Assembly: GCF_003711105.1 (NCBI RefSeq)
Contig: NZ_CP023865.1
Location: forward strand, 1,834,001-1,898,000
Length of the DNA stretch: 64,000 nt
From: Actinoplanes teichomyceticus ATCC 31121
GTDB taxonomy: Bacteria; Actinomycetota; Actinomycetes; Mycobacteriales; Micromonosporaceae
Direction: 5' to 3'
Made by a program: the position numbers and the translations under genes. The notes beneath the pieces were generated by a model. It was given only the letters and a program-made list of their open reading frames with translations. It was not told the origin of the DNA and did no database searches. This document shows, piece after piece, positions 46,708-60,587 of this stretch (position 1 is the first letter of the stretch; each line of letters starts with the position of its first letter).

Positions 46708-47739
46708 ATGTCGTATCACCTGTCCCAGCTCGGCTGGGACGAGACCTTCGCATCCGCATATCGCCGCTTCGACCGCCCGGACACCGCCCCCGGCCGGGTG
46801 CTGCGCGCCGACCGGGGGATCAGCACCGTGCTGACCGCGGACGGCGTCACCCGTGCCAGCCTGGGCGGCAACGCGCTGATCGAGGCCGCCCGCGACCCGT
46901 CCCGGCTGCCCTGCGCCGGCGACTGGGCGGTGCTGCGCACCTGGCCGGACCGCCGGGTCACCCTGGAGCTGGTGCTGCCCCGGCGCACCGCGCTGATCCG
47001 GCGCACCGCCGACAAGGATTCCTCCGGCCAGGTCCTGGCCGCCAACATGGACACCGTCGCGGTGGTCGAGCCGATCTTCCCGGAGCCCAGCGACGCCCGG
47101 GTCGAGCGGCTGCTGGCCCTGGCCTGGGAGTCCGGCGCCGACCCGGTGCTGGTGCTGACCAAGAGCGACACCGCCCGCGATCCGGGCGCGGTGGCCCGGC
47201 AGCTCGGCGAGCTCGCGCCCGGCGTGACGGTCCTGCCGGTCAGCGTGCAGCGCGGCGCCGGCCTCGGCCCGTTGCGCGAGCTGGTCGCCCCGGGCCGCAC
47301 CCTGGCCCTGCTGGGCCGCTCCGGCGCCGGCAAGTCCACCCTGGCCAACGCCCTGGCCGGCACCCCGGTCATGCCGGTGCAGGCGATCCGGGACGCGGAC
47401 GGCAAGGGCCGGCACACCACGGCGTACCGCAATCTGATCACCCTGCCCGGCGGCGGCTGCGTGGTGGACACCCCGGGCATCCGCGGCGTCGGCCTGCTCG
47501 ACACCGGCTCCGGGCTGGACCGGGCGTTCGCCGACGTGCTGGCGCTGGCCGGGCGCTGCCGCTTCGACGACTGCGGGCACGAGGCCGAGCCCGGGTGCGC
47601 CGTGCAGGCCGCGCTCGCCGACGGCTCGCTGCCCCCGCGGCGGCTGGCCAGCTGGCGCAAATTGCACCGCGAGGTGGCGGTGGAGAGCGGGCGCCGATCC
47701 GCGCGCCTGGCGACCGCCTCGCGGCGCCGGCGGCACTGA
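46708..47739 (+). CDS. rsgA: Ribosome small-subunit-dependent GTPase RsgA
   Basis: Circularly permuted GTPase that checks 30S subunit maturation. The protein is 343 aa. The N-terminal OB fold is followed by the permuted G motifs: G4 LVLTKSD first, then G1 LLGRSGAGKSTLANAL near residue 202, then G3 VVDTPGIRG. The C-terminal zinc knuckle has C284, C289, H291 and C297. The ATG follows a 265-base spacer after the divergent MDMPI gene; GTAAAG-like bases upstream could be a -10 element. Nothing clear marks a ribosome binding site. Confidence 0.93.
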   Translation: MSYHLSQLGWDETFASAYRRFDRPDTAPGRVLRADRGISTVLTADGVTRASLGGNALIEAARDPSRLPCAGDWAVLRTWPDRRVTLELVLPRRTALIRRTADKDSSGQVLAANMDTVAVVEPIFPEPSDARVERLLALAWESGADPVLVLTKSDTARDPGAVARQLGELAPGVTVLPVSVQRGAGLGPLRELVAPGRTLALLGRSGAGKSTLANALAGTPVMPVQAIRDADGKGRHTTAYRNLITLPGGGCVVDTPGIRGVGLLDTGSGLDRAFADVLALAGRCRFDDCGHEAEPGCAVQAALADGSLPPRRLASWRKLHREVAVESGRRSARLATASRRRRH

Positions 47740-47916
47740 CCCGGCGACCGCGACCGGTCGTGGCGCGCCGCGGTCGCGCGGTGAGCTGAGCGTGACCGTG
47801 GTGCGCCGATCGGCGTACCGCCGAATCGGGCGCACGGGCCCGGATCGCGGCGTAAGCGCACCTCACGCCGTGCCCCGCCGCTGCGCCGCGTGTTCCGGCC
47901 CGGTGCCGGGCTCTGG

Positions 47917-47922
47917 CAGAAT
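47917..47922 (+). promoter_or_regulatory. -10 element for a leaderless membrane-protein transcript
   Basis: CAGAAT, seven bases, then the GTG start at 47930. Confidence 0.4.
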
Positions 47923-47929
47923 CCTCCCG

Positions 47930-49744
47930 GTGCGTGCGGCGGAGGAGATGCTCGAGAAGCGGGAAAGCGTGCCGTCCGGTGCAGTCGTGCCGGACGGCCG
48001 GACCGGTTTCGCCGGTTGGCGGCGCGCCGATCTCGGGGTGCTGCTGAGCTTCCTGGCCCTCGCGGTGTTCGTGCTGATCCGGCTCTGGGCCGACCCGAAC
48101 GGCCGGATCCTCGACCGCAACGACGACGACCACGGCATCTTCCTGTTCATGCTGGCGCACGGCGAGCGGGTGGTCTTCGACGGCGCCTCGCCGTTCTTCG
48201 AGGCCCACGTGAACGCGCCGGTCGGCGTGAACATGATGGCGAACACCTCGACCCTGGCGCTCAGTCTGCCGCTGGCCCCGGTCACCCACTTCCTGGGCGC
48301 CGGGGTGTCGGTCGCGCTGCTGCTGACCCTGGGCCTGGCCGGCACCGCGGCGGCCTGGTACTGGTTGTTCGCCCGGCATCTGGTGCGCAGCCGGGTGGCG
48401 GCGCTGATCGGCGCGGCGTGGTGCGGGTTCGCCCCCACCATGATCTCGCACGCCAGCGGCCATGTGAACTTCGTCAACCAGTACCTGGTCCCGCTGATCG
48501 TGTGGCAGGTGCTGCGGCTGCGCGAGCCGGGCCGGGCGGTACGCGGCGGGATCGTGCTGGGCCTGCTGATCGTGCTGCAGATCTTCATCAACGAGGAGAC
48601 GCTGCTGTTCATCGCGCTCACCATGGGCATCTTCGTGATCTCCTACACGGTGATGCGCCCGGGTGTGGCGCGCGCGGTGGCGCGGCGTTTCGTGGCCGGG
48701 CTCGGCGTGGCCGCCGGGGTCGCGCTGACGCTGGCCGGTTACCCTCTGTGGTACCAGTTCTTCGCGCCGGGCAACTACCACGGTCAGCCGTTCGCCCCGT
48801 CGGACTTCGTCACCGACCTGTTCTCGGTGGCCGCCTTCCCGCGGCAGTCCGTGGCCGGGTCGGAGACGCTGGCCCAGCGGCTGAGTGTCAGCGCCACCGA
48901 GGACAACACGTTCTTCGGCCCGGTCGGCCTGGTCATGATCGTGGTGGCGACCCGGATGCTGTGGCGTTCGGCGGCGGCCCGGTCGGCGGCCGTCGCCGGG
49001 TTGGTGCTGCTGCTGGCCTCGATGGGGCCGAGGTTGCAGGCGGGCGGGACCCGGACGTCGATCCCGCTGCCGTTCGGCCTGATCAGCCACGTGCCGGTGA
49101 TCGACCTGGTGAGCGTCACCCGGTTCGCCATGGTGCCGGCCACGATCGCCGGGGTGCTGCTGGCGCTGGCCGCCGACCGGATCCGGTGGTCGTCGCCGGG
49201 GCGCCGGCGGCGGTTCTGGGCCGGCATGGCGCTGGCGCTGGTCCCGCTCTTCCCGACCCCGGTGCCGGTGATCCCGGGCGACCCGCTGCCCGAGTTCCTG
49301 ACCGCCGGGATCTGGAAGCGCTACGTGCCGCCGGGCCGGACCCTGGTGCCGGTCCCGCTGCCGGACGTGACCGTGGGGCGCACCGCGCAGCGCTGGGCCA
49401 CCCTGCAGAACCTGGACTTCGCGGTGCCCCGCGGCTACTTCATGGGCCCGACCGACCCGCCGGGCGACCGTACCGGCTCCTGGCGGGCGCCGGTCCGGTT
49501 CACCTCCGAGCTGCTGATCCAGGTGCAACTGACCGGGATGCGGCCGTACCTGAACGACGAGGCGCGCAAGCGGATCGTGGCGGATCTGGTGTACTGGCGG
49601 GCGTCGGTGGTGGTGCTGGTGCCGCAGAGCCAGAACGCCCCGGCGCTGCGGGCCACCCTGACCGACGCGCTCGGTGAGCCGCAGCTCGTCGGCGGGGTGG
49701 AGATCTGGGACGTACGGTCGTTGCCGGTTCCCCCGGCCGAGTGA
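47930..49744 (+). CDS. Multi-pass membrane protein, GT-C glycosyltransferase-like
   Basis: A 604-aa protein with about ten membrane helices in the first 440 residues and an outer C-terminal domain of about 160 residues. The first external loop carries DRNDDDHGIF, an acidic site like the Asp pair of GT-C enzymes that use polyprenyl-phosphate sugars. SHASGHVNFVNQYLVPLIVWQ and INEETLLFIALTMG follow. I set the start at the GTG at 47930, which has a -10-like CAGAAT seven bases upstream; an earlier GTG would add 46 Arg/Pro-rich residues with no support. Donor and acceptor are unknown. It stands alone between rsgA and uvrA. Confidence 0.7.
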   Translation: MRAAEEMLEKRESVPSGAVVPDGRTGFAGWRRADLGVLLSFLALAVFVLIRLWADPNGRILDRNDDDHGIFLFMLAHGERVVFDGASPFFEAHVNAPVGVNMMANTSTLALSLPLAPVTHFLGAGVSVALLLTLGLAGTAAAWYWLFARHLVRSRVAALIGAAWCGFAPTMISHASGHVNFVNQYLVPLIVWQVLRLREPGRAVRGGIVLGLLIVLQIFINEETLLFIALTMGIFVISYTVMRPGVARAVARRFVAGLGVAAGVALTLAGYPLWYQFFAPGNYHGQPFAPSDFVTDLFSVAAFPRQSVAGSETLAQRLSVSATEDNTFFGPVGLVMIVVATRMLWRSAAARSAAVAGLVLLLASMGPRLQAGGTRTSIPLPFGLISHVPVIDLVSVTRFAMVPATIAGVLLALAADRIRWSSPGRRRRFWAGMALALVPLFPTPVPVIPGDPLPEFLTAGIWKRYVPPGRTLVPVPLPDVTVGRTAQRWATLQNLDFAVPRGYFMGPTDPPGDRTGSWRAPVRFTSELLIQVQLTGMRPYLNDEARKRIVADLVYWRASVVVLVPQSQNAPALRATLTDALGEPQLVGGVEIWDVRSLPVPPAE

Positions 49745-49827
49745 CGGTCCAAGGTCCGTTCTGCGGGAATGTCCGCCATGTGCGAGGCGCTGCACCTAGG
49801 CCGCCGAAAAATGTCATACCGCGTGGC

Positions 49828-49833
49828 TAGAGT
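49828..49833 (+). promoter_or_regulatory. -10 element of the uvrA promoter
   Basis: TAGAGT lies 39 bases before the uvrA GTG, giving a short leader that contains the LexA-like site and a GGAGAGG ribosome binding site. Confidence 0.4.
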
Positions 49834-49846
49834 GTCTGCTCGACTT

Positions 49847-49860
49847 CAAACACATGTACG
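49847..49860 (+). promoter_or_regulatory. Imperfect SOS (LexA) box before uvrA
   Basis: CAAAC-ACAT-GTACG matches the actinobacterial LexA consensus CGAAC-NNNN-GTTCG at eight of ten positions and is directly downstream of the -10 element. uvrA is a classical SOS gene, which raises the prior. Confidence 0.45.
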
Positions 49861-49872
49861 GAGAGGCTGGCA

Positions 49873-52848
<2,976 letters not shown>

Positions 52849-53306
52849 CCCTTTCGTACGTCGCTCGCGGCGGCCGGTCCTCGCGGGCCGGCCGCCGCGA
52901 GCCGTGTCCGGCGCCGGTTCGCTCGCGTCCGGTGCTCCGCCCGGCCCGTTCCCGCTGGGAGCTTCGCGTGGGGCGGCCGCGGGCGAGTGCGAGCGGGGGA
53001 CGTCGCGGCGGGACGGCGGGGCTCCGGGAGGGACCGGAAGTGTGCCACCGCGGGAAAATTGATTTAGAAAATTCTTAGCCGGCTCATAGCGATGCCGCCG
53101 CTCCGGTCTCCTAGGGTCGAGCGGGACGGCCGGCATGCGACATCACCGGCGAAACCGGCCGTCCGGATGCGTACGAATCGGGAAAGCCGCCGCCTGGCGG
53201 CGAGTTAATCTCACCGCACGCATGAACCGATCGCGGTGGCGGCCGCGTACTCAAGGTCGACTCCGCGTGACTTCGGGCGCGGACACCAGGTACTGGAGGG
53301 CGATAC
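52849..53306. other. Spacer between uvrA and the Rieske gene
   Basis: 458 bases without a gene. It contains the uvrA terminator hairpin, an A/T-rich island near 53053-53080 with GAAAATT twice, and two -10-like elements for the next gene: TAGGGT at 53112 and TAATCT at 53206. Confidence 0.5.
52864..52901 (+). terminator. Terminator hairpin of uvrA
   Basis: CTCGCGGCGGCCGG (52864-52877) pairs perfectly with CCGGCCGCCGCGAG (52888-52901) around a 10-base loop, 15 bases after the uvrA stop. It has no T-run. Confidence 0.65.
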
Positions 53307-53834
53307 ATGACTGACGTGCAGACCGGGACCGGCGCCGACACCCAGGTGGAGCAGACGGGCCCCGCTTCGACCCGCCGCGTCGTCCTGCTGGGCGCCGGCG
53401 GCCTCGGCGCCGCCGCGGTCCTGGCCGCCTGCGGCACCGACACCAGCGGCACCAACCCGAACGGCTCGGACTTCGCCGCCGATCCCGCCCCGGCCGGCAG
53501 CAAGGGCGCCGACGCGCAGGGCGGCAGCACCGGCGGCGGCGACTCCGCGGCGGGCGCGGCGCTCGCGCTGGTCGCCGACGTGCCCGCCGGTGGCGGCATC
53601 ATCCAGGGCGACTACGTCATCACCCAGCCCAAGCAGGGCACCTACAAGGCGTTCACCAAGATCTGCACGCACCAGGGCTGCGAGGTCGGCGAGGTGAAGA
53701 ACGGCACGATCAACTGCCCGTGCCACGGCGCGAAGTTCTCCATCGAGACCGGCTCCCCGGTCTCCGGCCCGGCGCAGAAGCCGCTCGCCGAGACCAAGGT
53801 CAAGGTGGACGGCGACAACATCGTCGCGGCCTGA
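53307..53834 (+). CDS. Rieske [2Fe-2S] lipoprotein
   Basis: A 175-aa exported iron-sulfur protein. The N-terminus has twin arginines (STRRVVLLGAGG), a hydrophobic core and the lipobox LAAC, so it is probably folded first, exported by Tat and lipid-anchored. A Gly/Asp/Ala linker of about 50 residues leads to the Rieske domain: C120 and H122 (CTHQGC) and C137 and H140 (CPCHGAKF) bind the cluster, and C125 and C139 can form the usual disulfide. GGAGG stands seven bases before the ATG. The protein is soluble-type, not a bc1 subunit. It sits between uvrA and uvrC, a common actinobacterial order, but its partner is unknown. Confidence 0.88.
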   Translation: MTDVQTGTGADTQVEQTGPASTRRVVLLGAGGLGAAAVLAACGTDTSGTNPNGSDFAADPAPAGSKGADAQGGSTGGGDSAAGAALALVADVPAGGGIIQGDYVITQPKQGTYKAFTKICTHQGCEVGEVKNGTINCPCHGAKFSIETGSPVSGPAQKPLAETKVKVDGDNIVAA

Positions 53835-53935
53835 CACTCCGCGGCGGAACGGGCGCTCCGCGCACCGGCCGGAGATCCGGCGCCGTGGCGGCGGCACCGG
53901 ACCTCCGGTCGGGCAATTCTGTCAGTCCCACGCAC

Positions 53936-53941
53936 TACTGT
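53936..53941 (+). promoter_or_regulatory. -10 element for a leaderless uvrC transcript
   Basis: TACTGT, seven bases, then the GTG at 53949. The GTG at 53943 is too close to this element to be the start. Confidence 0.45.
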
Positions 53942-53948
53942 TGTGGTT

Positions 53949-55925
53949 GTGCCAGACCCGTCCACTTATCGCCCGGCGCCCGGTACCATCCCGGACGCTC
54001 CGGGCGTCTACCGCTTCCGCGATCCGGCCGGCCGGGTGATCTACGTCGGCAAGGCGAAGAGCCTGCGTAACCGGCTCAATTCGTACTTCGCCGACGTGTG
54101 GTCGCTGCACCCGCGCACCCAGCAGATGGTCACCACCGCCGGCAGCGTCGACTGGGTCACGGTCGGCACCGAGGTGGAGGCGTTGCAGCTGGAGTTCTCC
54201 TGGATCAAGGAGTTCGACCCACGCTTCAACGTCAAGTACCGCGACGACAAGTCGTACCCGTTCCTCGCCGTCACGGTGAACGAGGAGTTCCCCCGGCTGC
54301 AGGTGATGCGCGGGGCGAAACGCAAGGGTGTGCGCTACTTCGGGCCGTACTCGCACGCCTGGGCCATCCGCGAGACCCTGGACCTGCTGCTGCGGGTCTT
54401 CCCGGCGCGCACGTGCTCGGCCGGGGTGTTCAAGCGCAGCAGCCAGATCGGCCGCCCCTGCCTGCTGGGCTACATCGGCAAGTGCTCCGCCCCGTGCACC
54501 GGCCAGGTCACCGCCGAGCAGCACCGGGCCATCGTCGACGACTTCTGCGATTTCATGGCGGGCCGGACCGACACGTTCGTCAAGCGGCTGGAGCGCGACA
54601 TGATGCGCGCCTCCGACGAGCTGGAGTTCGAGCGTGCCGCCCGGCTGCGTGACGACATCGCGGCGCTGCGCCGGGCCATGGAGAAACAGACCGTGGTGCT
54701 GGGCGACGGCACCGACGCCGACGTGGTGGCCTTCGCCGAGGACCCGCTGGAGGCCGCCGTCCAGGTGTTCCACGTCCGTGACGGCCGGGTTCGCGGCCAG
54801 CGCGGGTGGGTGGTGGACAAGGTCGAGGAGCTGAGCACCGGCGACCTGGTGCACCACTTCTGCAGCCAGATGTACGGCGGTTCGCAGGGCGAGGCCGACG
54901 TGCCCCGCGAGCTGCTGGTGCCGGCCCTGCCCGACGACGCCGACGCGCTCGCCGACTGGCTCTCCGACCACCGCGGCAGCCGGGTCAGCCTGCGCGTCCC
55001 GCAGCGTGGTGACAAGCGCGCCCTGATGGAGACCGTGGCGCGCAACGCCGGCGAGTCCCTGCAGCGGCACAAGCTGCGCCGGGCCGGTGACCTGACCACC
55101 CGCAACCGGGCGCTGGAGGAGATCGCCGACGCGCTGGGGCTGGACTCGGCGCCGCTGCGCATCGAGTGCTACGACGTCTCGCAGATCCAGGGCACCGACG
55201 TGGTCGCCTCGATGGTGGTCTTCGAGGACGGCCTGGCCCGCAAGGCGGAGTACCGCCGGTTCGCGGTCCGCGGCAACCCGGACGGCAGCGGGATGGACGA
55301 CCTCTCCGCGATGAGCGAGGTGATGCGGCGCCGCTTCGCGCGCTACCGGGCGCAGGCCGGGGCGGAGGCGCCACGTGACCTGCCGGACCCGGACGAGGCC
55401 GGCGAGGCGCCCGGCGAGCTGCCCGGCATCGACCCGCTGACCGGCAAGCCGCGCCGGTTCGCGTACCCACCGCAGCTGGTCGTGGTGGACGGTGGCCAGC
55501 CGCAGGTGAACGCGGTCGCGACGGTGCTCGCCGAGCTCGGGATCACCGATGTGGCGCTGTGCGGGCTGGCCAAGCGGCTGGAGGAGGTGTGGCTGCCGGG
55601 CGAGGACTTCCCGGTCATCCTGCCGCGCACCTCCGAGGCGCTCTACCTGCTGCAACGGCTGCGTGACGAGGCGCACCGGTTCGCCATCACGTTCCACCGG
55701 CAGCGCCGCTCCAAGCGGATGACCCAGTCGGCGCTGGACACCGTCGCCGGCCTGGGGGAGACCCGGCGCAAGGCGCTGCTGCGGCACTTCGGTTCGGTGA
55801 AGCGGCTCGCGGCGGCCACCCCGGAGGAGATCATCGAGGTGCCGGGGATCGGCCGCCGGACCGCCGAGGCGGTGCTCGCCGCGTTGAACCCGCCGGTCGC
55901 CCCGGACCAGACCGGAACGGGCTGA
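53949..55925 (+). CDS. uvrC: Excinuclease ABC subunit C
   Basis: Dual-incision nuclease of excision repair, 658 aa. The N-terminal GIY-YIG domain reads APGVYRFRD and [15 protein letters not shown] central cysteine pair is in [13 protein letters not shown], a UVR motif in [17 protein letters not shown], the RNase H-like C-terminal nuclease in [21 protein letters not shown] and [12 protein letters not shown], and a helix-hairpin-helix pair at the end ([25 protein letters not shown]). The start GTG gives [12 protein letters not shown], the same N-terminus as in mycobacteria, and fits the leaderless spacing. Confidence 0.97.
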   Translation: MPDPSTYRPAPGTIPDAPGVYRFRDPAGRVIYVGKAKSLRNRLNSYFADVWSLHPRTQQMVTTAGSVDWVTVGTEVEALQLEFSWIKEFDPRFNVKYRDDKSYPFLAVTVNEEFPRLQVMRGAKRKGVRYFGPYSHAWAIRETLDLLLRVFPARTCSAGVFKRSSQIGRPCLLGYIGKCSAPCTGQVTAEQHRAIVDDFCDFMAGRTDTFVKRLERDMMRASDELEFERAARLRDDIAALRRAMEKQTVVLGDGTDADVVAFAEDPLEAAVQVFHVRDGRVRGQRGWVVDKVEELSTGDLVHHFCSQMYGGSQGEADVPRELLVPALPDDADALADWLSDHRGSRVSLRVPQRGDKRALMETVARNAGESLQRHKLRRAGDLTTRNRALEEIADALGLDSAPLRIECYDVSQIQGTDVVASMVVFEDGLARKAEYRRFAVRGNPDGSGMDDLSAMSEVMRRRFARYRAQAGAEAPRDLPDPDEAGEAPGELPGIDPLTGKPRRFAYPPQLVVVDGGQPQVNAVATVLAELGITDVALCGLAKRLEEVWLPGEDFPVILPRTSEALYLLQRLRDEAHRFAITFHRQRRSKRMTQSALDTVAGLGETRRKALLRHFGSVKRLAAATPEEIIEVPGIGRRTAEAVLAALNPPVAPDQTGTG

Positions 55926-55943
55926 TGCGAGACCTCGCAACGA

Positions 55944-55964
55944 CGCCGGACAGCCTGTCCGGCG
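55944..55964. promoter_or_regulatory. 10-bp palindrome between uvrC and rapZ
   Basis: CGCCGGACAG and CTGTCCGGCG are exact complements around a single C. The tiny centre suits a protein-binding site better than a hairpin. It lies 19 bases after uvrC and 77 bases before the rapZ start. Confidence 0.4.
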
Positions 55965-56040
55965 CTTGCAGCGGTGCCGATCGGCCTACCATGTTGTGTC
56001 CGCCGACAGGGGAGCGGGCGAGGCGACGCGGGAGGCGTGC

Positions 56041-56955
56041 GTGACGGAAGCGATGTCCGAGTTCGGATCCGGCGACGTGGTCGACCCGGACGAGGCCGGC
56101 ACCGACCTGGTGGTGGTCACCGGCTTGTCCGGGGGTGGCCGCAGCACGGTGGCCCGGGCCCTGGAGAACGTCGGATTCTACGTGGTCGACAACCTGCCGC
56201 AGGCGCTGATGCTGGAGATGGCCGAGCTGGCCTTCGCCGCCGGCGGCGCGGCCCGGCGTACCGCGATGGTGCTGGACGTGCGCAGCCGCGCGTTCTCCAC
56301 CGACCTGGCCGGCGCGGTGCGGGCGCTCAAGGAGCGCGGCTTCTCGCCGCGGGTGGTGTTCGTGGACGCCGACGACGAGGTGCTGATCCGGCGCTTCGAG
56401 TCGGTGCGCCGTTCGCACCCGCTGCAGGGCGACGGCCGGCTGGCCGACGGGATCGCCGCCGAGCGCAAGCTGCTCGCCGAGGCACGCGAGCAGGCCGATG
56501 TGATCATCGACACCAGCCACCTGAACGTCAACCAGCTCCGCCGCCGGGTGGAGGAGCTGTTCGGCGGGGAGGACGCCCGCAAACTACGGATCACCGTGCT
56601 GTCCTTCGGCTTCAAGTACGGCCTGCCCCCGGACGCCGACTACGTGCTCGACGCCCGGTTCCTGCCCAACCCGTTCTGGGTGCCGGAGCTGCGCGAGCAC
56701 ACCGGCCTGGAGGAGGGCGTGAGCAGCTACGTGCTGGGCCAGGAGGGCGCCACCGACTTCGTGGCGACCTACGCCGGCCTGATCGCGGCCACCGCGCCCG
56801 GGTTCGAGCGGGAGGGCAAGCGCTACCTGACCGTGGCCATCGGGTGCACCGGTGGCAAGCACCGCAGCGTGGCGATCGCCGAGGAGTTGACGTCGCGGCT
56901 GAGCGGGATGCGCCTGTCGGCGCACACCTCGCACCGCGACCTGGGGCGCGAGTGA
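56041..56955 (+). CDS. rapZ: RNase adapter / nucleotide-binding protein RapZ
   Basis: P-loop protein of the RapZ/YvcJ family, 304 aa. In E. coli it presents a small RNA for cleavage and so controls amino-sugar synthesis; in Gram-positives the role is less clear. The Walker A is GLSGGGRST (28-36) with Arg in place of the usual Lys at R34, as in other actinobacteria. VVDNLPQALM, DVRSRAF and FVDADDEVLIRRF follow, and the C-terminal domain shows IGCTGGKHRSVAIAEEL. The GTG follows GGGAGG. The stop overlaps the yvcK start by four bases. rapZ-yvcK-whiA is a conserved trio. Confidence 0.94.
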   Translation: MTEAMSEFGSGDVVDPDEAGTDLVVVTGLSGGGRSTVARALENVGFYVVDNLPQALMLEMAELAFAAGGAARRTAMVLDVRSRAFSTDLAGAVRALKERGFSPRVVFVDADDEVLIRRFESVRRSHPLQGDGRLADGIAAERKLLAEAREQADVIIDTSHLNVNQLRRRVEELFGGEDARKLRITVLSFGFKYGLPPDADYVLDARFLPNPFWVPELREHTGLEEGVSSYVLGQEGATDFVATYAGLIAATAPGFEREGKRYLTVAIGCTGGKHRSVAIAEELTSRLSGMRLSAHTSHRDLGRE

Positions 56956-58013
56956 CCGCCGCGGTCGGCGGCCGAGCGGACCGGCCGATCCGCGTGGTGG
57001 CGTTCGGTGGCGGGCACGGGCTCAGCGCCTCGCTGCGCGCGCTGCGGCACGCCGCCACCGAACTGGAGCTGGACCTGACCGCGATCGTCACGGTCGGCGA
57101 CGACGGCGGCTCCAGCGGCCGCCTGCGGGTCGAGCGGGACGCCCTGCTGCCCCCGGGCGACCTGCGCCAGGCGCTCGCGGCGCTGGCCGACGAGCATCCC
57201 ACGACGCAGCTGACCGCGACGCTGATGCAGCACCGGTTCGTGGCGATGCCCGAGCCGGGCGCCGGGCACCTGCCCCCGGTCGTCCGCGGGCCCCGGCTGG
57301 AGCGGCGGGCCGACCGTTCCAAGGACACCCTGGCCGGGCACACGGTCGGCAACCTGCTGCTGCTGGGGTTGATGGAGATGCTCGGCGACCCGGTGCGGGC
57401 GCTGGACCACGCGGCCGCGATGGTCGGCGCGTGCGGGCGGGTGCTGCCGATGGCGTTGCACGCGGTCGGCATCGAGGCGGATGTGGCCGGCACCGACCCG
57501 GCCCGTCCGGGTGACACGGTGACCGTGCGCGGCCAGCACTCGGTGGCGGTCGCCGACGGCCGGGTGGAGGCGGTCCGCCTGGAGCCGGCCGACCCGCCGG
57601 CCTGCCCGCAGGCGGTGGAGGCGGTGCTGGCCGCCGACTGGCTGATCTTCGGGCCGGGGAGCTGGTACACCAGCGTGCTGCCGCATCTGCTGGTGCCCGG
57701 CCTGGCCCGGGCCATCGTGGCCAGCCCGGCCCGCCGCCTGGTCACCCTCAATCTGGGCACGGACAAGGAGACGCACGGGCTCTCCGCCGCCGGCCACCTC
57801 GTCACCCTGCAGCGCTACCTGCCCGAGTTGCGGGTGGACGCGGTGCTGGCCGACGTGAAATGGGCCGGCGAGCCGGAACCGGTGCGCGCGGCCGCCCAGC
57901 GGATGGGAGCCGAGCTGGTATTGGCACCCGTCGCCGTCGACGACGGGAGCCCACGGCATGATCCTGAGGCACTGGGTGTTGCACTGGTGCCAGTATTGGG
58001 CGCCGCTCGTTAA
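56952..58013 (+). CDS. YvcK family (CofD-like) protein
   Basis: A 353-aa CofD-fold protein of the YvcK/CuvA family, which binds UDP-sugars and links carbon state with cell-wall synthesis in Gram-positives and mycobacteria. VVAFGGGHGLSASLRAL is the nucleotide-binding start, VTVGDDGGSSGRLR and PPGDLRQALAAL follow, and the C-terminal half shows IFGPGSWYTSVLPHLLVPG and NLGTDKETHGLSAAGHL. The GTG overlaps the rapZ stop, so both are translationally coupled. whiA follows after 58 bases. Confidence 0.92.
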   Translation: MTAAVGGRADRPIRVVAFGGGHGLSASLRALRHAATELELDLTAIVTVGDDGGSSGRLRVERDALLPPGDLRQALAALADEHPTTQLTATLMQHRFVAMPEPGAGHLPPVVRGPRLERRADRSKDTLAGHTVGNLLLLGLMEMLGDPVRALDHAAAMVGACGRVLPMALHAVGIEADVAGTDPARPGDTVTVRGQHSVAVADGRVEAVRLEPADPPACPQAVEAVLAADWLIFGPGSWYTSVLPHLLVPGLARAIVASPARRLVTLNLGTDKETHGLSAAGHLVTLQRYLPELRVDAVLADVKWAGEPEPVRAAAQRMGAELVLAPVAVDDGSPRHDPEALGVALVPVLGAAR

Positions 58014-58071
58014 TTACTGGCGTAAGTGCGGCACACACTGTCCAAGATCCGGCGCATGAGGTGACAACACG

Positions 58072-59052
58072 ATGGCGATGACGGCAGCGGTCAAAGACGA
58101 GCTGAGCCGGGTCGACGTGCCCAAGCCCTGCTGCCGCCGGGCGGAGATGGCGTCCCTGCTCCGGTTCGCCGGCGGCCTGCACATCGTCTCCGGCCGGGTG
58201 GTCGTCGAGGCCGAGCTGGACACCGGCGCGGTGGCGCGCCGGCTGCGCCGGGAGATCGCCGACGTGTACGGCTACCCCAGCGAGGTGCACGTGCTGGCCT
58301 CCGGTGGCCTGCGCAAGGGCAGCCACTACATCGTCCGGATCGTCAAGGACGGGGAGGCGCTGGCCCGCCAGACCGGGCTGCTGGACGTGCGCGGCCGTCC
58401 CGTCCGTGGCCTGCCGCCGCACGTGGTGTCGGCGAACGTCTGCTGCGCGGTGGCCGCCTGGCGCGGCGCGTTCATGGCGCACGGCTCACTGACCGAGCCG
58501 GGCCGCTCCAGCGCTCTGGAGATCACCTGTCCGGGGCCGGAGGCGGCGCTCGCCCTGCGCGGCGCGGCCCGCCGGATCGGGATCACCGCCAAGGAGCGGG
58601 AGGTCCGCGGCGTGGACCGGGTGGTGATCAAGGACGGGGACGCGATCGCCGCGCTGCTCACCCGGATCGGCGCGCACTCCAGTGTGCTGGCCTGGGAGGA
58701 GCGCCGGGTACGCCGCGAGGTGCGGGCCACCGCGAACCGCCTGGCGAACTTCGACGACGCGAACCTGCGGCGCTCGGCCCGTGCGGCGGTGGCCGCCGCG
58801 GCCCGCGTCACCCGCGCGCTGGAGATCCTCGCCGACGAGGCTCCGAACCACCTGACCTCGGCCGGGCAGCTGCGGCTGGAGCACCGGCAGGCGTCGCTGG
58901 AGGAGCTGGGCGCGCTGGCCGACCCGCCGCTGACCAAGGACGCCATCGCCGGGCGGATCCGGCGGCTGCTGGCGCTGGCCGACAAGCGGGCCCGTGATCT
59001 CGGCATCCCGGACACCGAGGCGGCCGTCACCCCGGAGATGATGGCCTGCTGA
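58072..59052 (+). CDS. whiA: Sporulation/cell-division transcription factor WhiA
   Basis: DNA-binding protein needed for sporulation septation in Streptomyces and cell division in Gram-positives. The protein is 326 aa. The N-terminal domain is a degenerate LAGLIDADG homing-endonuclease fold ([43 protein letters not shown]). The C-terminal helix-turn-helix is [21 protein letters not shown] followed by [21 protein letters not shown] site precedes the ATG. Its presence in a rapZ-yvcK-whiA trio supports an actinomycete with a differentiation cycle. Confidence 0.96.
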   Translation: MAMTAAVKDELSRVDVPKPCCRRAEMASLLRFAGGLHIVSGRVVVEAELDTGAVARRLRREIADVYGYPSEVHVLASGGLRKGSHYIVRIVKDGEALARQTGLLDVRGRPVRGLPPHVVSANVCCAVAAWRGAFMAHGSLTEPGRSSALEITCPGPEAALALRGAARRIGITAKEREVRGVDRVVIKDGDAIAALLTRIGAHSSVLAWEERRVRREVRATANRLANFDDANLRRSARAAVAAAARVTRALEILADEAPNHLTSAGQLRLEHRQASLEELGALADPPLTKDAIAGRIRRLLALADKRARDLGIPDTEAAVTPEMMAC

Positions 59053-60581
<1,529 letters not shown>

Positions 60582-60587
60582 TCAGTC

